DNA of 64,000 bases from Candidatus Sulfuritelmatomonas gaucii (GTDB lineage: Bacteria > Acidobacteriota > Terriglobia > Terriglobales > Acidobacteriaceae), in contig OKRB01000090.1 of the NCBI GenBank assembly GCA_900290245.1, forward strand, positions 830-64,829. Direction: 5' to 3'. The notes below the pieces were generated by a model. It made no database searches. It was not told the origin of the DNA and saw nothing but the letters and a program-made list of their open reading frames with translations. The position numbers and the translations under genes are program-made. Shown here piece by piece: positions 55,365 to 64,000 of the stretch; the first letter of the stretch is position 1, and every line of letters starts with the position of its first letter.

Positions 55365-56624
55365 ATGCCAACAGCAGTAATTCAAAACAACGCGTATGAC
55401 GTGGCCATGGAGAATTTCGATACAGCAGCAAACGCCATCGGCCTCGACAAGAATACGCGCGAGATGATCAAGTATCCCGAACGCATGCTCCTGGTGAGCG
55501 TACCGGTGCGCATGGATGATGGATGCATTCACCACTTTGAGGGCTTCCGCGTGCAGCACAGTTCGGTGCGCGGACCCGCCAAGGGCGGCATCCGCTACCA
55601 TCCGCAGGTAACACTCGACGAAGTGAAGGCGCTGGCCACGTGGATGACGTGGAAGTGCGCCGTGGTGAACATTCCGTTCGGCGGTGCGAAAGGCGGCATC
55701 ACATGCAACCCGAAAATGATGTCGCCCGGCGAACTTGAGCGTATGACGCGCCGTTACACCAGCGCGATTCTTCCGCTCATCGGGCCGGAACAGGATATTC
55801 CCGCGCCCGATGTCTACACCAACTCCCAGACCATGGCCTGGATCATGGATACCTACAGCATGACCAAGGGCTATATGATCCCCGGCGTGGTTACGGGCAA
55901 GCCCATCAGCCTGGGCGGCTCGCTGGGACGTAACGAGGCCACTGGTCGCGGCGTCTTCTTCACCATCGAGTGCGCCTGTGAGCATCTCCATATGTCTCTA
56001 AAGGGCGCAACTGTTGCCGTGCAGGGATTCGGCAATGCAGGCTCGATTGCTGCGCAGTTGCTCTACGAAGCAGGCGCGAAGATCCTTGCGGTCAGCGACT
56101 CGACAGGCTGCGTCTACAACCGCGACGGCCTCAACATTCCGGAACTGATCGCCATGAAGTCGCTCTGTGGCCATGTCGAGGGGTTCCCGGAGAGCGAACC
56201 GATCCTGCCGCACGAACTGCTCGCCATGCACTGCGACATCCTGATCCCAGCCGCACTTGAAAATGCACTTCATGCCGAGAACGCGGGCACGGTGCGTGCG
56301 AAGATCATCGCCGAAGCAGCCAACGGGCCCATCACGCCTGCAGCGGACAGAATTCTCGAAAGCAAGGGCGTTTTTGTCATCCCGGATATTCTGTGCAACG
56401 CGGGCGGTGTCACGGTTTCGTACTTCGAGTGGGTGCAGGATGAACAGCACCTGTTCTGGGAAGCCGCCGACATCTACAAGCGCCTCGATCGTGTCATGAA
56501 GACGGCCTTCCGCGACGTGCTCAAGATCCACCTTGAGAAGAACGTACCAATGCGGATCGCAGCCAACATGCTCGGCATTGGCCGCGTAGCCGAAGCCGTT
56601 CAGATTCGCGGAATCTATCCGTAA
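55365..56624 (+). CDS. Glutamate dehydrogenase (Glu/Leu/Phe/Val dehydrogenase family)
   Basis: A 419-aa dehydrogenase releasing ammonia from glutamate to 2-oxoglutarate with NAD(P)H. It has the substrate-binding lysine region GPAKGGIRYHP (about residues 70-80), the catalytic lysine in IPFGGAKGGI (about 105-114), PAPDVYTN, and the Rossmann fold VAVQGFGNAGS (about 218-228). NAGGVTVSYFEW follows near residue 345. ATG 55365 follows AAGGAGG; 53 codons of upstream open frame are rejected. Last gene of the operon, 83 bp after ilvE. It would regenerate 2-oxoglutarate for the aminotransferase. Confidence 0.93.
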   Translation: MPTAVIQNNAYDVAMENFDTAANAIGLDKNTREMIKYPERMLLVSVPVRMDDGCIHHFEGFRVQHSSVRGPAKGGIRYHPQVTLDEVKALATWMTWKCAVVNIPFGGAKGGITCNPKMMSPGELERMTRRYTSAILPLIGPEQDIPAPDVYTNSQTMAWIMDTYSMTKGYMIPGVVTGKPISLGGSLGRNEATGRGVFFTIECACEHLHMSLKGATVAVQGFGNAGSIAAQLLYEAGAKILAVSDSTGCVYNRDGLNIPELIAMKSLCGHVEGFPESEPILPHELLAMHCDILIPAALENALHAENAGTVRAKIIAEAANGPITPAADRILESKGVFVIPDILCNAGGVTVSYFEWVQDEQHLFWEAADIYKRLDRVMKTAFRDVLKIHLEKNVPMRIAANMLGIGRVAEAVQIRGIYP

Positions 56625-56651
56625 CCTGTAGCTGGCAAAACCTACCCGCCT

Positions 56652-56682
56652 CATCCTTTCCGCACCGCTCGAGGAAAGGATG
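56652..56682 (+). terminator. Long perfect hairpin after the Vor operon
   Basis: CATCCTTTCC (56652-56661) and GGAAAGGATG (56673-56682) form a 10-bp perfect stem with an 11-base loop, 27 bp after the glutamate dehydrogenase stop. The following sequence is GC-rich without a U-run, so it may be a REP-like element or a Rho-dependent end. Confidence 0.45.
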
Positions 56683-56748
56683 GGGCACACCTTCCTCTTC
56701 GTGTCCTTGTACAATTCAGGTGGCATGACACCGCGCTTTTCGCGGCAG

Positions 56749-56770
56749 CTTTTCATCGCCTGTTCATCCG
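56749..56770 (+). promoter_or_regulatory. Two 11-bp phased direct repeats before the second phosphoesterase
   Basis: CTTTTCATCGC and CTGTTCATCCG are adjacent with an 11-bp period, 36 bp before the ATG of the YncE/phosphoesterase gene. CTGTTCAT is close to the E. coli PhoB half-site word CTGTCAT. A TACAAT -10-like box lies upstream at 56710. Confidence 0.35.
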
Positions 56771-56805
56771 CACGACATTCAATAGTCTATTGAGGGTCAT
56801 CCCTG

Positions 56806-59640
56806 ATGCCGCCGAAATTTCCCTTTTTCGCATTTGCCCCAATCTTTTTGTTCAGCACAAATTCTCTTGGCGCCCAAACCATCAATCTGCCTTCAAGTAA
56901 AGAATTGATCGGCGATGCGCCCGGCCACCCCCAGCGCCTCAACAGCCTGCCCATCTCCATGGCCGTCTCGCCTGGCGGCCGTTACGTCGTGACGGTGAAC
57001 GCGGGTTACGGAACATACGAGTCACAGTATCAGCAGTCTTTTGCCGTTCTTGACACACAGACGGGCGCGCTTGCCGATTTTCCCGATGCGCGCACATCCA
57101 TACGGGCGAAGCAAACGCTCTACTCAGGGCTGGCCTTCAGCCGCGACGGAACCCACATCTACGCCAGCATGGCTTCGCTCCAGGATCCGAAGGGCGACAA
57201 TGACGGAGATACGGGCAGCGGCATTGCCGTTTACAGTTTTACCGGCGGAAAGATCGCGCCGGAGCACATGATCCGCCTGCCCATCGTGCAGCTTCCCGAT
57301 GGGCGCCATACCCTTCTGCCCGCGGGAAAGCAAAGCAGCGAAGGCGTGCCATATCCGGCGGCAATCACCGTGCTGGGCGAGCCCGGCCGCGAAAAGCTGC
57401 TTGTCGCCGAAAACCTGACTGACGACGTCGTTCTACTCGATGCGGCGACCGGCGCGATCGAGAAACGATTCGATCTCTCCGAGAGCGATGCTGTACCGTC
57501 AACCTATCCCATCGCTTTGGCCGTTACGAAGGATGAAAAGCGCGCGTTCGTCGCGCTGTGGAATGCCTCGGAGATCGTGGAACTCAACCTCGACCGCGGC
57601 GCCGTCGCACGCAAGCTCGCGCTGCTCAAGCCATCGAATCCCATCGCGCCAGGAACACATCCTTGCGCCTTTACGTTTTCGCCGGACCAGAAGACACTTT
57701 ACGTGGCGCTCGCCAATCGCGACGCTGTCGCATCGGTGAATGTTGGCGGTGGGCAGTTCCAGGTGAAAGGTTATTTCGACACGCGCCTGCCCGGCCAGAG
57801 CTACTTTGGCGCCGAACCCGACGCGCTCGCGGTGAACGCCGATGGCAGCCGGCTGTATGCGGCCAACATGGCGAGCGACGCGGTTGCCGTGATCGGCACG
57901 AAAAAGCTCACCGCGAAGGCCGCAAAGGCCGGGATGGTTGAGCCGGATGGATTTGTGCCCACGGAGTGGATGCCCGTTTCCATGGCCTTTCTTCCGTCGC
58001 CAGCAGGCGGCAAGCTTTACGTCGTTACTGCGAAGGGCAAGGGAACCGGGCCGAACAACGTTCCTCAGCCTCGCGTGGAGACCGTGGACCGGAACTGGAT
58101 GGCGCGGCCGAATACTTACATCGCAACATTGCTCTATGGCTCGCTGGCATCGATCGACGAAAGTGACATCGCGCCTAATCTCCCCGCCTGGACCGCGAAC
58201 GTGATCGCCTCGAATCGCATGAAAGCCGCGCAGGAACAGATCACCTTTGCGGACGGTACGCACGACCGCATTAAACACGTCATCTACATCATCAAGGAGA
58301 ATCGCACCTACGACCAGATCCTCGGCGACCTGGAGGAGAACGGCAAGCAGGTAGGCGCCGGAGAAGCAAAATGGGCGATGTACGGCGCGGCCGTCACGCC
58401 CAACGAACACAAACTCGCGCTGCAGTTCGGCGTGCTTGACAGCTTCTTCGATTCCGGCGAAGTTTCTGGGGACGGCCACGTCTGGTCGACGGCGGCGATC
58501 GGCACGGATTATCTCGAAAAGACCTGGCAGCAGAATTATCGCGGCTCACAGCGTACATACGATTACGAAGGCGTGGTGGCCGACGGCTACCCATTGCTGC
58601 AGAAGATCGCCGACGTGAACGAGCCCGCCAGCGGATATCTCTGGGGCGATCTGGCCGCGCACGACAAGACCTATTACCACTTCGGCGAATACATTTCGTC
58701 GAAGTTCTGCAACGAAAATGCGGTGGCCGACTCATCGATGGGGCCGATGTGGGCCGGCCCGATGTGCGCGGCAAAAGGGATTGCACCCGGCGAATTAATT
58801 CCCGCGGCGTGGGGCGGCAGCGTGAATAGGTGGCCGTGGACCATTCCGCTGCTTGCCTCCGACACCCCCACCAAGGCCGAGTTGGCGGGCCACTTCGCGC
58901 CTGAAGCGCCGGACTTCAATCTCCTGGTTCCGGACCAGATCAGGGTCAATATTTTCCTGCTCCATCTCAAGCAATGGGTTACCGACAAAGAACAGGGCCA
59001 CGACACCATGCCGAACTTCGTCATGCTGCGCCTGCCCAACGATCACACCGCAGGAACGCGCCCCGGCGGCCCTTCACCCAAATCCTCCGTTGCCGACAAT
59101 GATCTTGCCGTTGGCCGCGCGGTCCAGGCCATCTCGCACTCGCCGTACTGGGACGACACGGCATTCTTTATTCTCGAAGACGACGCGCAGGCCGGTGCCG
59201 ATCATATCGACGCGCATCGCAGCATCGCCCTCGTCATCAGCAAATATGCGCCGCACGGTCCGGACAACAACCCATTCGTCGACAGCCATTTTTACTCGAC
59301 CGTAAACGTGGTGCGCACCATGGAAGCGCTGCTCGGCCTCCCGCCCATGAACAACAATGACGCTTTCTGCTCCATGATCTCCTCGCTTTTCACCGGCCCC
59401 GGCGATCAGCCGCCGTATACGGCGGACTATTCCAATGAGCAAAATGGATTGATCTATACGGCGAATCCGAAAAACGCCGCAGGCGCGAGCGCCAGCATGA
59501 AGATGGACTTTAGTCACGCCGACCGTGCTCCAACCGAAAAACTCAACATCATTCTGTGGAAGGACGCCATGGGCAATGCGCCGATCCCGGCCATGTTGAA
59601 GGCGCGAAGCAAGAAATCCGCAGACGATGACGACGATTAG
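56806..59640 (+). CDS. Secreted YncE-like beta-propeller / phosphoesterase two-domain protein
   Basis: A 944-aa exported protein. A signal peptide (about residues 1-24) leads into a YncE/SMP-30-like beta-propeller (about 40-470) with repeated blades such as YVVTVNAGYG and LLVAENLTDDVVLLDAATG. The C-terminal part (about 490-900) is a phosphoesterase domain beginning HVIYIIKENRTYDQILGD, where ENRTYD matches the ENRSFD block of the lipoprotein at 29.5 kb. IDAHRSIALVISKYAPHG carries later metal ligands. The likely role is phosphate-ester or phospholipid hydrolysis outside the cell. GAGGG precedes ATG 56806. Confidence 0.85.
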   Translation: MPPKFPFFAFAPIFLFSTNSLGAQTINLPSSKELIGDAPGHPQRLNSLPISMAVSPGGRYVVTVNAGYGTYESQYQQSFAVLDTQTGALADFPDARTSIRAKQTLYSGLAFSRDGTHIYASMASLQDPKGDNDGDTGSGIAVYSFTGGKIAPEHMIRLPIVQLPDGRHTLLPAGKQSSEGVPYPAAITVLGEPGREKLLVAENLTDDVVLLDAATGAIEKRFDLSESDAVPSTYPIALAVTKDEKRAFVALWNASEIVELNLDRGAVARKLALLKPSNPIAPGTHPCAFTFSPDQKTLYVALANRDAVASVNVGGGQFQVKGYFDTRLPGQSYFGAEPDALAVNADGSRLYAANMASDAVAVIGTKKLTAKAAKAGMVEPDGFVPTEWMPVSMAFLPSPAGGKLYVVTAKGKGTGPNNVPQPRVETVDRNWMARPNTYIATLLYGSLASIDESDIAPNLPAWTANVIASNRMKAAQEQITFADGTHDRIKHVIYIIKENRTYDQILGDLEENGKQVGAGEAKWAMYGAAVTPNEHKLALQFGVLDSFFDSGEVSGDGHVWSTAAIGTDYLEKTWQQNYRGSQRTYDYEGVVADGYPLLQKIADVNEPASGYLWGDLAAHDKTYYHFGEYISSKFCNENAVADSSMGPMWAGPMCAAKGIAPGELIPAAWGGSVNRWPWTIPLLASDTPTKAELAGHFAPEAPDFNLLVPDQIRVNIFLLHLKQWVTDKEQGHDTMPNFVMLRLPNDHTAGTRPGGPSPKSSVADNDLAVGRAVQAISHSPYWDDTAFFILEDDAQAGADHIDAHRSIALVISKYAPHGPDNNPFVDSHFYSTVNVVRTMEALLGLPPMNNNDAFCSMISSLFTGPGDQPPYTADYSNEQNGLIYTANPKNAAGASASMKMDFSHADRAPTEKLNIILWKDAMGNAPIPAMLKARSKKSADDDDD

Positions 59641-59798
59641 GACGGCGGTTGCGCTGATGGGCGTCAGATTCCACCAAGTCTCTTGCCGCCCATCTCGCCC
59701 TCACCGCTCTATCCACGCTCTTCCCGTATTGTGTGACAGCCCGCAAGCCAGGCGATTATTCTGTCAACGGCAAATTCGCAGCTCAGGGAGTCTTCCCC

Positions 59799-61415
59799 AT
59801 GGCGCAATCCGTTGCTGTTCCCGGTGTCGAGTTCCTCGCACCGGTCGATGAAAGCTACGCCGCAATCCTTACACCAGAAGCGGTGGCCTTCGTTGCTGAC
59901 CTTCAGCGCACGTTTAACGCTCGGCGCAAGGCGCTGCTCGACGCGCGACATGAGCGGCAGAAAAGGATCGAAGGCGGCGAGAAGCCCGACTTCCTCAAGG
60001 AAACGAAACAGATCCGCGACGCCGAGTGGACGGTGGCACCTTTGCCCAAAGACATTCTCGACCGTCGCGTCGAGATCACCGGCCCCGTTGAACGCAAGAT
60101 GATCATCAATGCGCTCAACTCCGGCGCCAAGGTCTTCATGGCCGACTTTGAGGATTCCAGCACGCCCACCTGGAACAACCTGATTGAAGGCCACATCAAT
60201 CTGCGCGACGCCATCCGGCGCACCATCACATATTCCGATCCATCATCGGGAAAAGAGTACAAGTTGAACGAAAAGACGGCTGTCCTCTTCGTGCGTCCGC
60301 GCGGCTGGCACCTTGAGGAGCGCCACGTACTCGTTGATGGCGAACCGATGTCCGGCTCGATCTTCGACTTTGGGCTCTATTTCTTCCACAATGCCAAGGA
60401 GCTGCTCAGTCGCGGCAGCGGCCCTTATTTTTATCTGCCCAAGATGGAGAGCCATCTCGAAGCACGATTGTGGAACGACATCTTTCTACGTGCGCAGGAG
60501 AAGATCGGGCTGCCCAAGGGCAGCATCAAGGCCACCGTGCTGATCGAAACCATCTTGGCCACGTTTGAGATGGACGAAATTCTTTATGAACTACGTGAGC
60601 ATTCGGCAGGCTTGAACTGCGGCCGCTGGGACTACATTTTCAGCTTCATCAAAAAGTTTTCCAGCGATCCGCACTCCGTACTCCCCGACCGCGCGCAGGT
60701 CACCATGACCACGCATTTCATGCGCAGCTATTCCAGGCTCGCCATCAAAACCTGCCATCGGCGCAACGTGCACGCCATGGGCGGCATGTCAGCGTATATC
60801 CCTGTGAAAACCGATCCGGTGGCCAATGAAAAAGCCATCGCGCAGGTGCAGGCCGACAAGGAGCGCGAAGCCGGCGATGGCCACGACGGCACGTGGGTTG
60901 CGCATCCCGGACTGGTGCCCGTGGCCACGGAGATCTTCGATCGCCTGATGCCGCAGCCCAACCAGATCTCAAAACAATTGCCCGACTACAACGCCACCGC
61001 CGCAGACCTGTTGCAGGTTCCCGAGGGCACCATCACCGAAGCCGGCCTCAAGCAGAACGTCGCCGTCGGCCTCGGATACCTGGAAGCGTGGCTGCGCGGC
61101 ATTGGCTGCGTGCCGCTCTTCAACCTGATGGAAGACGCGGCCACCGCGGAAATCAGCCGTGCGCAGCTTTGGCAGTGGCTGCACAACGAGGCAAAGCTAA
61201 GCGATGGCAGGGTCGTGGACGCGCCCCTCGTGGAAAACATCATCGCCAACGAGCTGAGCCGGCAAAAGTCACAGGTGGACGCCGCGCGCTACTCCGCCTA
61301 TGAGAAAGCGGCGAACCTGATGCGCGACCTGGTTCTCGCCCCACTGTTCACTGAGTTCCTAACGCTGCCCGCCTACGAGCGCATTCTGAAGGACGAGAAG
61401 CTGGTCCCGGCCTAG
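59799..61415 (+). CDS. aceB: Malate synthase A
   Basis: Condenses glyoxylate with acetyl-CoA to malate. The 538-aa protein has the MSA-type size and motifs: [14 protein letters not shown] (about residues 112-125), [14 protein letters not shown] (catalytic Arg, about residues 166-180), and [20 protein letters not shown] (metal Glu/Asp, about 247-266). [11 protein letters not shown] and [12 protein letters not shown] complete the set. AGGGAG is 9 bases before ATG 59799. No isocitrate lyase gene is in the window, though prpB is a distant relative. It may work with a glyoxylate source elsewhere. Confidence 0.95.
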   Translation: MAQSVAVPGVEFLAPVDESYAAILTPEAVAFVADLQRTFNARRKALLDARHERQKRIEGGEKPDFLKETKQIRDAEWTVAPLPKDILDRRVEITGPVERKMIINALNSGAKVFMADFEDSSTPTWNNLIEGHINLRDAIRRTITYSDPSSGKEYKLNEKTAVLFVRPRGWHLEERHVLVDGEPMSGSIFDFGLYFFHNAKELLSRGSGPYFYLPKMESHLEARLWNDIFLRAQEKIGLPKGSIKATVLIETILATFEMDEILYELREHSAGLNCGRWDYIFSFIKKFSSDPHSVLPDRAQVTMTTHFMRSYSRLAIKTCHRRNVHAMGGMSAYIPVKTDPVANEKAIAQVQADKEREAGDGHDGTWVAHPGLVPVATEIFDRLMPQPNQISKQLPDYNATAADLLQVPEGTITEAGLKQNVAVGLGYLEAWLRGIGCVPLFNLMEDAATAEISRAQLWQWLHNEAKLSDGRVVDAPLVENIIANELSRQKSQVDAARYSAYEKAANLMRDLVLAPLFTEFLTLPAYERILKDEKLVPA

Positions 61416-61648
61416 CGCCGAACAACGGTTCGAGCAGCCCTGGCTGCCCTCAGTCTGGTGTGCCAATTTACAGCCTGCGCTACGCCGGGCCATCCATCCC
61501 TCGCGCACCCGAGATCCGCCAGCCAACGGTTCACAGGATGGGATAAATGGCACAAAACGCCCCCCGAACGTCGCAGACCCCCGCAACGCCTTGGCCAAAT
61601 CCCACCCCAAGCTGGTAGCTTGAAAGAGAAGGATTTTCTTTTCCCGCA

Positions 61649-62020
61649 ATGGTTTCCAGTCCCTACTTTTCACTGGCGGTTTTGTTTGTTGCGGCGCTTG
61701 CATTTGGCCTGGCTCCGCTGGGGCTGGCTTGGCTTTGGGCACGGCTGTTTGCGCCGCCCAAGCCGAACGCCACCAAGAACGCCATTTACGAGTGCGGCCT
61801 GGTGTCGAAGGGCGATGCCTGGGTGCAGTTCCGCTCGGCCTATTACCTCTACGCCATTATCTTTCTCATTTTCGATGTGGAAGCCGTTTTCCTTCTGCCC
61901 TTTGCAGTGGCGTTTACAGGGTTGGGCGCCGCGGCCTGCATCGCCATGCTGGTGTTTGTTCTCCTATTAGTAGAGGGGCTCGCCTGGGCGTGGGCCAAGG
62001 GCGTGCTGACGTGGGCGTGA
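61649..62020 (+). CDS. nuoA: NADH-quinone oxidoreductase subunit A
   Basis: A 123-aa three-helix membrane subunit of complex I. NAIYECGLVSKGDAWVQF (about residues 45-62) is the conserved first loop, with the Glu-Cys-Gly that lies near the quinone pocket. FDVEAVFLLPFAVAF follows, with the helix-2 Asp/Glu pair. The start ATG 61649 has only a weak ribosome site. First gene of the nuo operon. The 233-bp gap upstream of it contains a GCAGCC/GGCTGC hairpin (about 61435) and no clear promoter. Confidence 0.92.
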   Translation: MVSSPYFSLAVLFVAALAFGLAPLGLAWLWARLFAPPKPNATKNAIYECGLVSKGDAWVQFRSAYYLYAIIFLIFDVEAVFLLPFAVAFTGLGAAACIAMLVFVLLLVEGLAWAWAKGVLTWA

Positions 62021-62141
62021 GAAATGCAGGGACCAGGGAATAGGGAACGGTTTTTTGTGCGTTCGATGAAGGATGAACTCTTCGAACAGCATTTTACTGA
62101 TCGCTGACCACTGATCACCGACAACTGGAGCGATGCGACCG

Positions 62142-62750
62142 ATGGATCAACAACTGAAGATCGAGCTGGGCAAGCAGGGCGTCTTCGTCACCACCATCGA
62201 GGAGCTCTATAACTGGGGCCGGCGCAGCTCGGTGTGGCCCATGCAGTTCGGCCTGGCCTGTTGCGCTATTGAAATGATCGCCACCACCATGGCGCGCTAC
62301 GATATGGCGCGCTTCGGCGCAGAGGTCTTCCGGCCGTCGCCGCGGCAGGCGGATTTGATGATTGTCTCCGGCACGGTGACCAAGAAAATGGCGCCGCAGG
62401 TGGTGCGGCTCTACAACCAGATGGCCGAGCCGCGCTATGTGATTGCGATGGGCGCGTGCGCCATCTCGGGCGGCCCCTTCAAACAGGGCTACAACGTGCT
62501 CAAAGGCATCGATCGCTACATCCCGGTGGATGTGCATATTCCCGGCTGCCCGCCCCGGCCTGAAGCGCTGCTGCAGGCGTTCATCACGCTGCAAAAGAAA
62601 ATTGACGGGCAGCATTTGACAGGCGAGGATCGCCCGCGCTTTCTCGATCCCAACGCCCAGGGCGAGTTTTCTGTGCCGGACCAGGGCGAACATGATTTAG
62701 AGCCCACTTCAAACACCGGAGTTTGGCCGGTGCCGATCACGATTCGATAA
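62142..62750 (+). CDS. nuoB: NADH-quinone oxidoreductase subunit B
   Basis: A 202-aa subunit holding cluster N2. The adjacent cysteines (GLACCAIEM, about residues 42-43 of the protein) and GACAISGG plus PGCPPRPEA give the four ligands. The CC pair separates it from the hydrogenase-like small subunit at 39.3 kb. ATG 62142 (GGAG 11 bases upstream) is chosen over ATG 62133, where GGAG is only 2 bases away; either adds or removes three residues. A roughly 35-residue C-terminal tail after residue 165 is extra to the core. Confidence 0.95.
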   Translation: MDQQLKIELGKQGVFVTTIEELYNWGRRSSVWPMQFGLACCAIEMIATTMARYDMARFGAEVFRPSPRQADLMIVSGTVTKKMAPQVVRLYNQMAEPRYVIAMGACAISGGPFKQGYNVLKGIDRYIPVDVHIPGCPPRPEALLQAFITLQKKIDGQHLTGEDRPRFLDPNAQGEFSVPDQGEHDLEPTSNTGVWPVPITIR

Positions 62751-62802
62751 AGGCAGAGAACAGGGGAACAGGGAATAGAAGACCGCTTGATGTGGCGAGG
62801 GT

Positions 62803-62840
62803 TTGGCTGAGAGCTGAAAGCTGAAGGCTGGGAGCTGATT
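62803..62840 (+). repeat. AGCTGA-type tandem words before nuoC
   Basis: GCTGAGAGCTGAAAGCTGAAGGCTGGGAGCTGA is made of five copies of a GCTGA/GCTGG word at 6-8-bp spacing. The last copy (GGGAGC) also serves as the nuoC ribosome site. Related A/G-rich words (GGGAACAGGGAATAG) precede it at 62765. Confidence 0.55.
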
Positions 62841-62842
62841 TT

Positions 62843-63544
62843 TTGAAATCTGTCGAAGAAATCAAGGCGGCAATCGAATCGGCCGTTCCGGGCGCTGCAG
62901 TTGAGGTTGTGCCCAACCCCGGACCGGCGGCGCAGCACTCACTCCGCATTGCGCCGGAGCACGCGATCGACATCGCACAGTTCCTTCGCGACGATCCCGA
63001 ACTAGCCCTCGACTTCCTCTCCAATGTAACCGGAGTTGACTGGCCCGACAAAGAGATCGCGGAAAAAGTGAAAGTAACACGTGAAGTAAAGAAAATGGTC
63101 GATGGCCCCGACGGCAAAGTCGAGCAGACTGTCCAGGAAACCGTTGACGAGACGCGCAAACGCGTCGAGCCGGGCTGCCTTGAAGTGGTCTTCCACCTGT
63201 ATTCCATTGCGAAGACGCATGGCCCGCTTGTGATCCGCATGCGGACGAAAAACCGCTCGGACCAAGTGGAATTGCCGTCGGTCACCCCCATTTGGCGCTC
63301 GGCAGAGTTCCAGGAGCGCGAAGTCTTCGATCTCTATGGAATCGTGTTCACGGGCCATCCGGACCTTCGCCGGATTCTCATGTGGGACGAATTCAAGGAC
63401 TATCCCATGCGCAAGGATTACGTTGAGCCCGACGATTTTGAGTACGAGCCCACGCCGCACGATGAGGTGCTCAAGCGCGCCCAGAAGCACAAAGGCAGGG
63501 AACAGCAAACAGGGATCAGGGATCAGGAACGAGTCGCTGAATGA
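62843..63544 (+). CDS. nuoC: NADH-quinone oxidoreductase subunit C
   Basis: A 233-aa 30-kDa subunit of complex I. The family signature region [19 protein letters not shown] is split at about residues 153-171, followed by [23 protein letters not shown]. An insertion (about residues 75-105, rich in Lys/Glu/Val) lies in the middle of the domain. The start is TTG 62843, with the GGGAGC word upstream. The last about 20 residues ([17 protein letters not shown]) are encoded by a GGGATCAGG-type repeat, so the C-terminus seems recently extended. The stop overlaps the nuoD start (ATGA). Confidence 0.92.
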   Translation: MKSVEEIKAAIESAVPGAAVEVVPNPGPAAQHSLRIAPEHAIDIAQFLRDDPELALDFLSNVTGVDWPDKEIAEKVKVTREVKKMVDGPDGKVEQTVQETVDETRKRVEPGCLEVVFHLYSIAKTHGPLVIRMRTKNRSDQVELPSVTPIWRSAEFQEREVFDLYGIVFTGHPDLRRILMWDEFKDYPMRKDYVEPDDFEYEPTPHDEVLKRAQKHKGREQQTGIRDQERVAE

Positions 63545-64000
63545 GTCTCGCGGAAACAAAATCGGAGAAAGTCGCGGGCTGGAATCGGCCGCCGGTCGTT
63601 GAGCCGGATGGCGAAGGCGAACTCCTCGAAGTCGCCATGGGACCGCACCATCCCTCGACGCACGGCGTCTTCCGCATGGATGTGGCCCTCGACGGCGAAC
63701 GCGTCATCCGCCTCAAGCCGGTCTTCGGCTACCTGCATCGCAACCACGAAAAGATCGCAGAAGGCGCATCCTATCTGGCGTCGATGCCGTACACCGATCG
63801 CCTGGACTATTTCTGTTCGCTCACCAACAACTGGGCTTATGCGCTGGCCGTGGAAAAGCTCTCGGGCCAGGAGGTTCCTGAGCGCGCCGAATACATTCGC
63901 GTCATCCTGGCCGAGCTCACGCGCATTCAGAACCACGCGTCGACGATCGGCTTTCTGCTCCAGGAGATGGGCGCCAGCGGCACGCCGCTCATGTACGCCT
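63541..64000 (+). CDS. nuoD: NADH-quinone oxidoreductase subunit D (partial, cut by window end)
   Basis: The first 153 codons of the 49-kDa subunit of complex I. The start ATG 63541 overlaps the nuoC stop by 4 bp. Visible landmarks are [23 protein letters not shown] (split; about residues 30-52) with the quinone-site [21 protein letters not shown] (about 61-74), and [16 protein letters not shown] (about 120-135). Unlike the 36.4-kb large subunit, the Ni-Fe cysteine motif is absent here, as expected for complex I. The remaining about 250 residues lie beyond the window. Confidence 0.95.
   Translation, partial: MSLAETKSEKVAGWNRPPVVEPDGEGELLEVAMGPHHPSTHGVFRMDVALDGERVIRLKPVFGYLHRNHEKIAEGASYLASMPYTDRLDYFCSLTNNWAYALAVEKLSGQEVPERAEYIRVILAELTRIQNHASTIGFLLQEMGASGTPLMYA

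Noticed and set aside
54025-55431. 468-codon minus-strand open frame
   Set aside because: Antisense to ilvE and the end of the fused Vor subunit.

Overview
This 64 kb, GC-rich window is ordinary chromosomal DNA. It most likely comes from an Acidobacteriota genome of the Terriglobia type. The main evidence is a secreted von Willebrand-A protein of the VWFA-related Acidobacterial family (25.8-26.8 kb), plus many secreted or lipoprotein genes, weak -35 boxes and short intergenic A/G-rich and CTGA-type repeats. I see no tRNA, rRNA, insertion sequence, prophage or CRISPR array.

Layout. 0-2 kb: methylcitrate-cycle genes prpC (cut by the window edge) and prpB. 2-12 kb: DUF2911 protein, FmdB-type zinc ribbon, dicarboxylate/amino-acid symporter, MutS2, a large SPFH/band-7 protein and aconitase AcnA. 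12-20 kb: secreted MetX-like alpha/beta hydrolase, TonB-type protein, DedA/VTT membrane protein, an unknown secreted protein, two membrane proteins and an M29 aminopeptidase. 20-29 kb: M3 oligopeptidase, NAD-dependent DNA ligase, a zinc-ribbon-like protein with a newly noted 31-aa downstream gene, the VWFA protein, an RluD-type pseudouridine synthase and a degenerate Lgt homologue. 29-36 kb: a possible structured RNA, a lipoprotein phosphoesterase preceded by 11-bp phased repeats, a polytopic membrane protein, pyruvate kinase, YihY and a DUF4142 protein.

36.4-42.9 kb holds the most striking locus. It is a six-gene, minus-strand operon in which every junction is a 4-bp overlap. It encodes a group 4 [NiFe]-hydrogenase-like membrane complex: a fused double antiporter subunit, small subunit, NuoH-like, 2[4Fe-4S] ferredoxin, NuoC-like and large subunit. 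All four Ni-Fe cysteines are present. 43-49.5 kb: secreted GH38 alpha-mannosidase, a 35-aa membrane peptide, a lipoprotein and an M28 peptidase.

50.0-56.6 kb is a second coherent operon: CoA-transferase, ferredoxin, VorB-like alpha subunit, a fused VorC-VorA-like beta/gamma subunit, branched-chain aminotransferase and glutamate dehydrogenase. Together these would turn branched-chain amino acids into acyl-CoA, free acids and reduced ferredoxin. The ferredoxin could feed the hydrogenase-like complex 7 kb upstream, and the three peptidases in the window could supply amino acids. This link is inference. An unusual set of three 18-bp repeats at exact 42-bp spacing lies upstream of this operon.

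56.8-64 kb: a beta-propeller/phosphoesterase two-domain protein, malate synthase, and the start of a conventional complex I operon (nuoA, nuoB, nuoC, partial nuoD) whose short intergenic gaps carry degenerate repeats.
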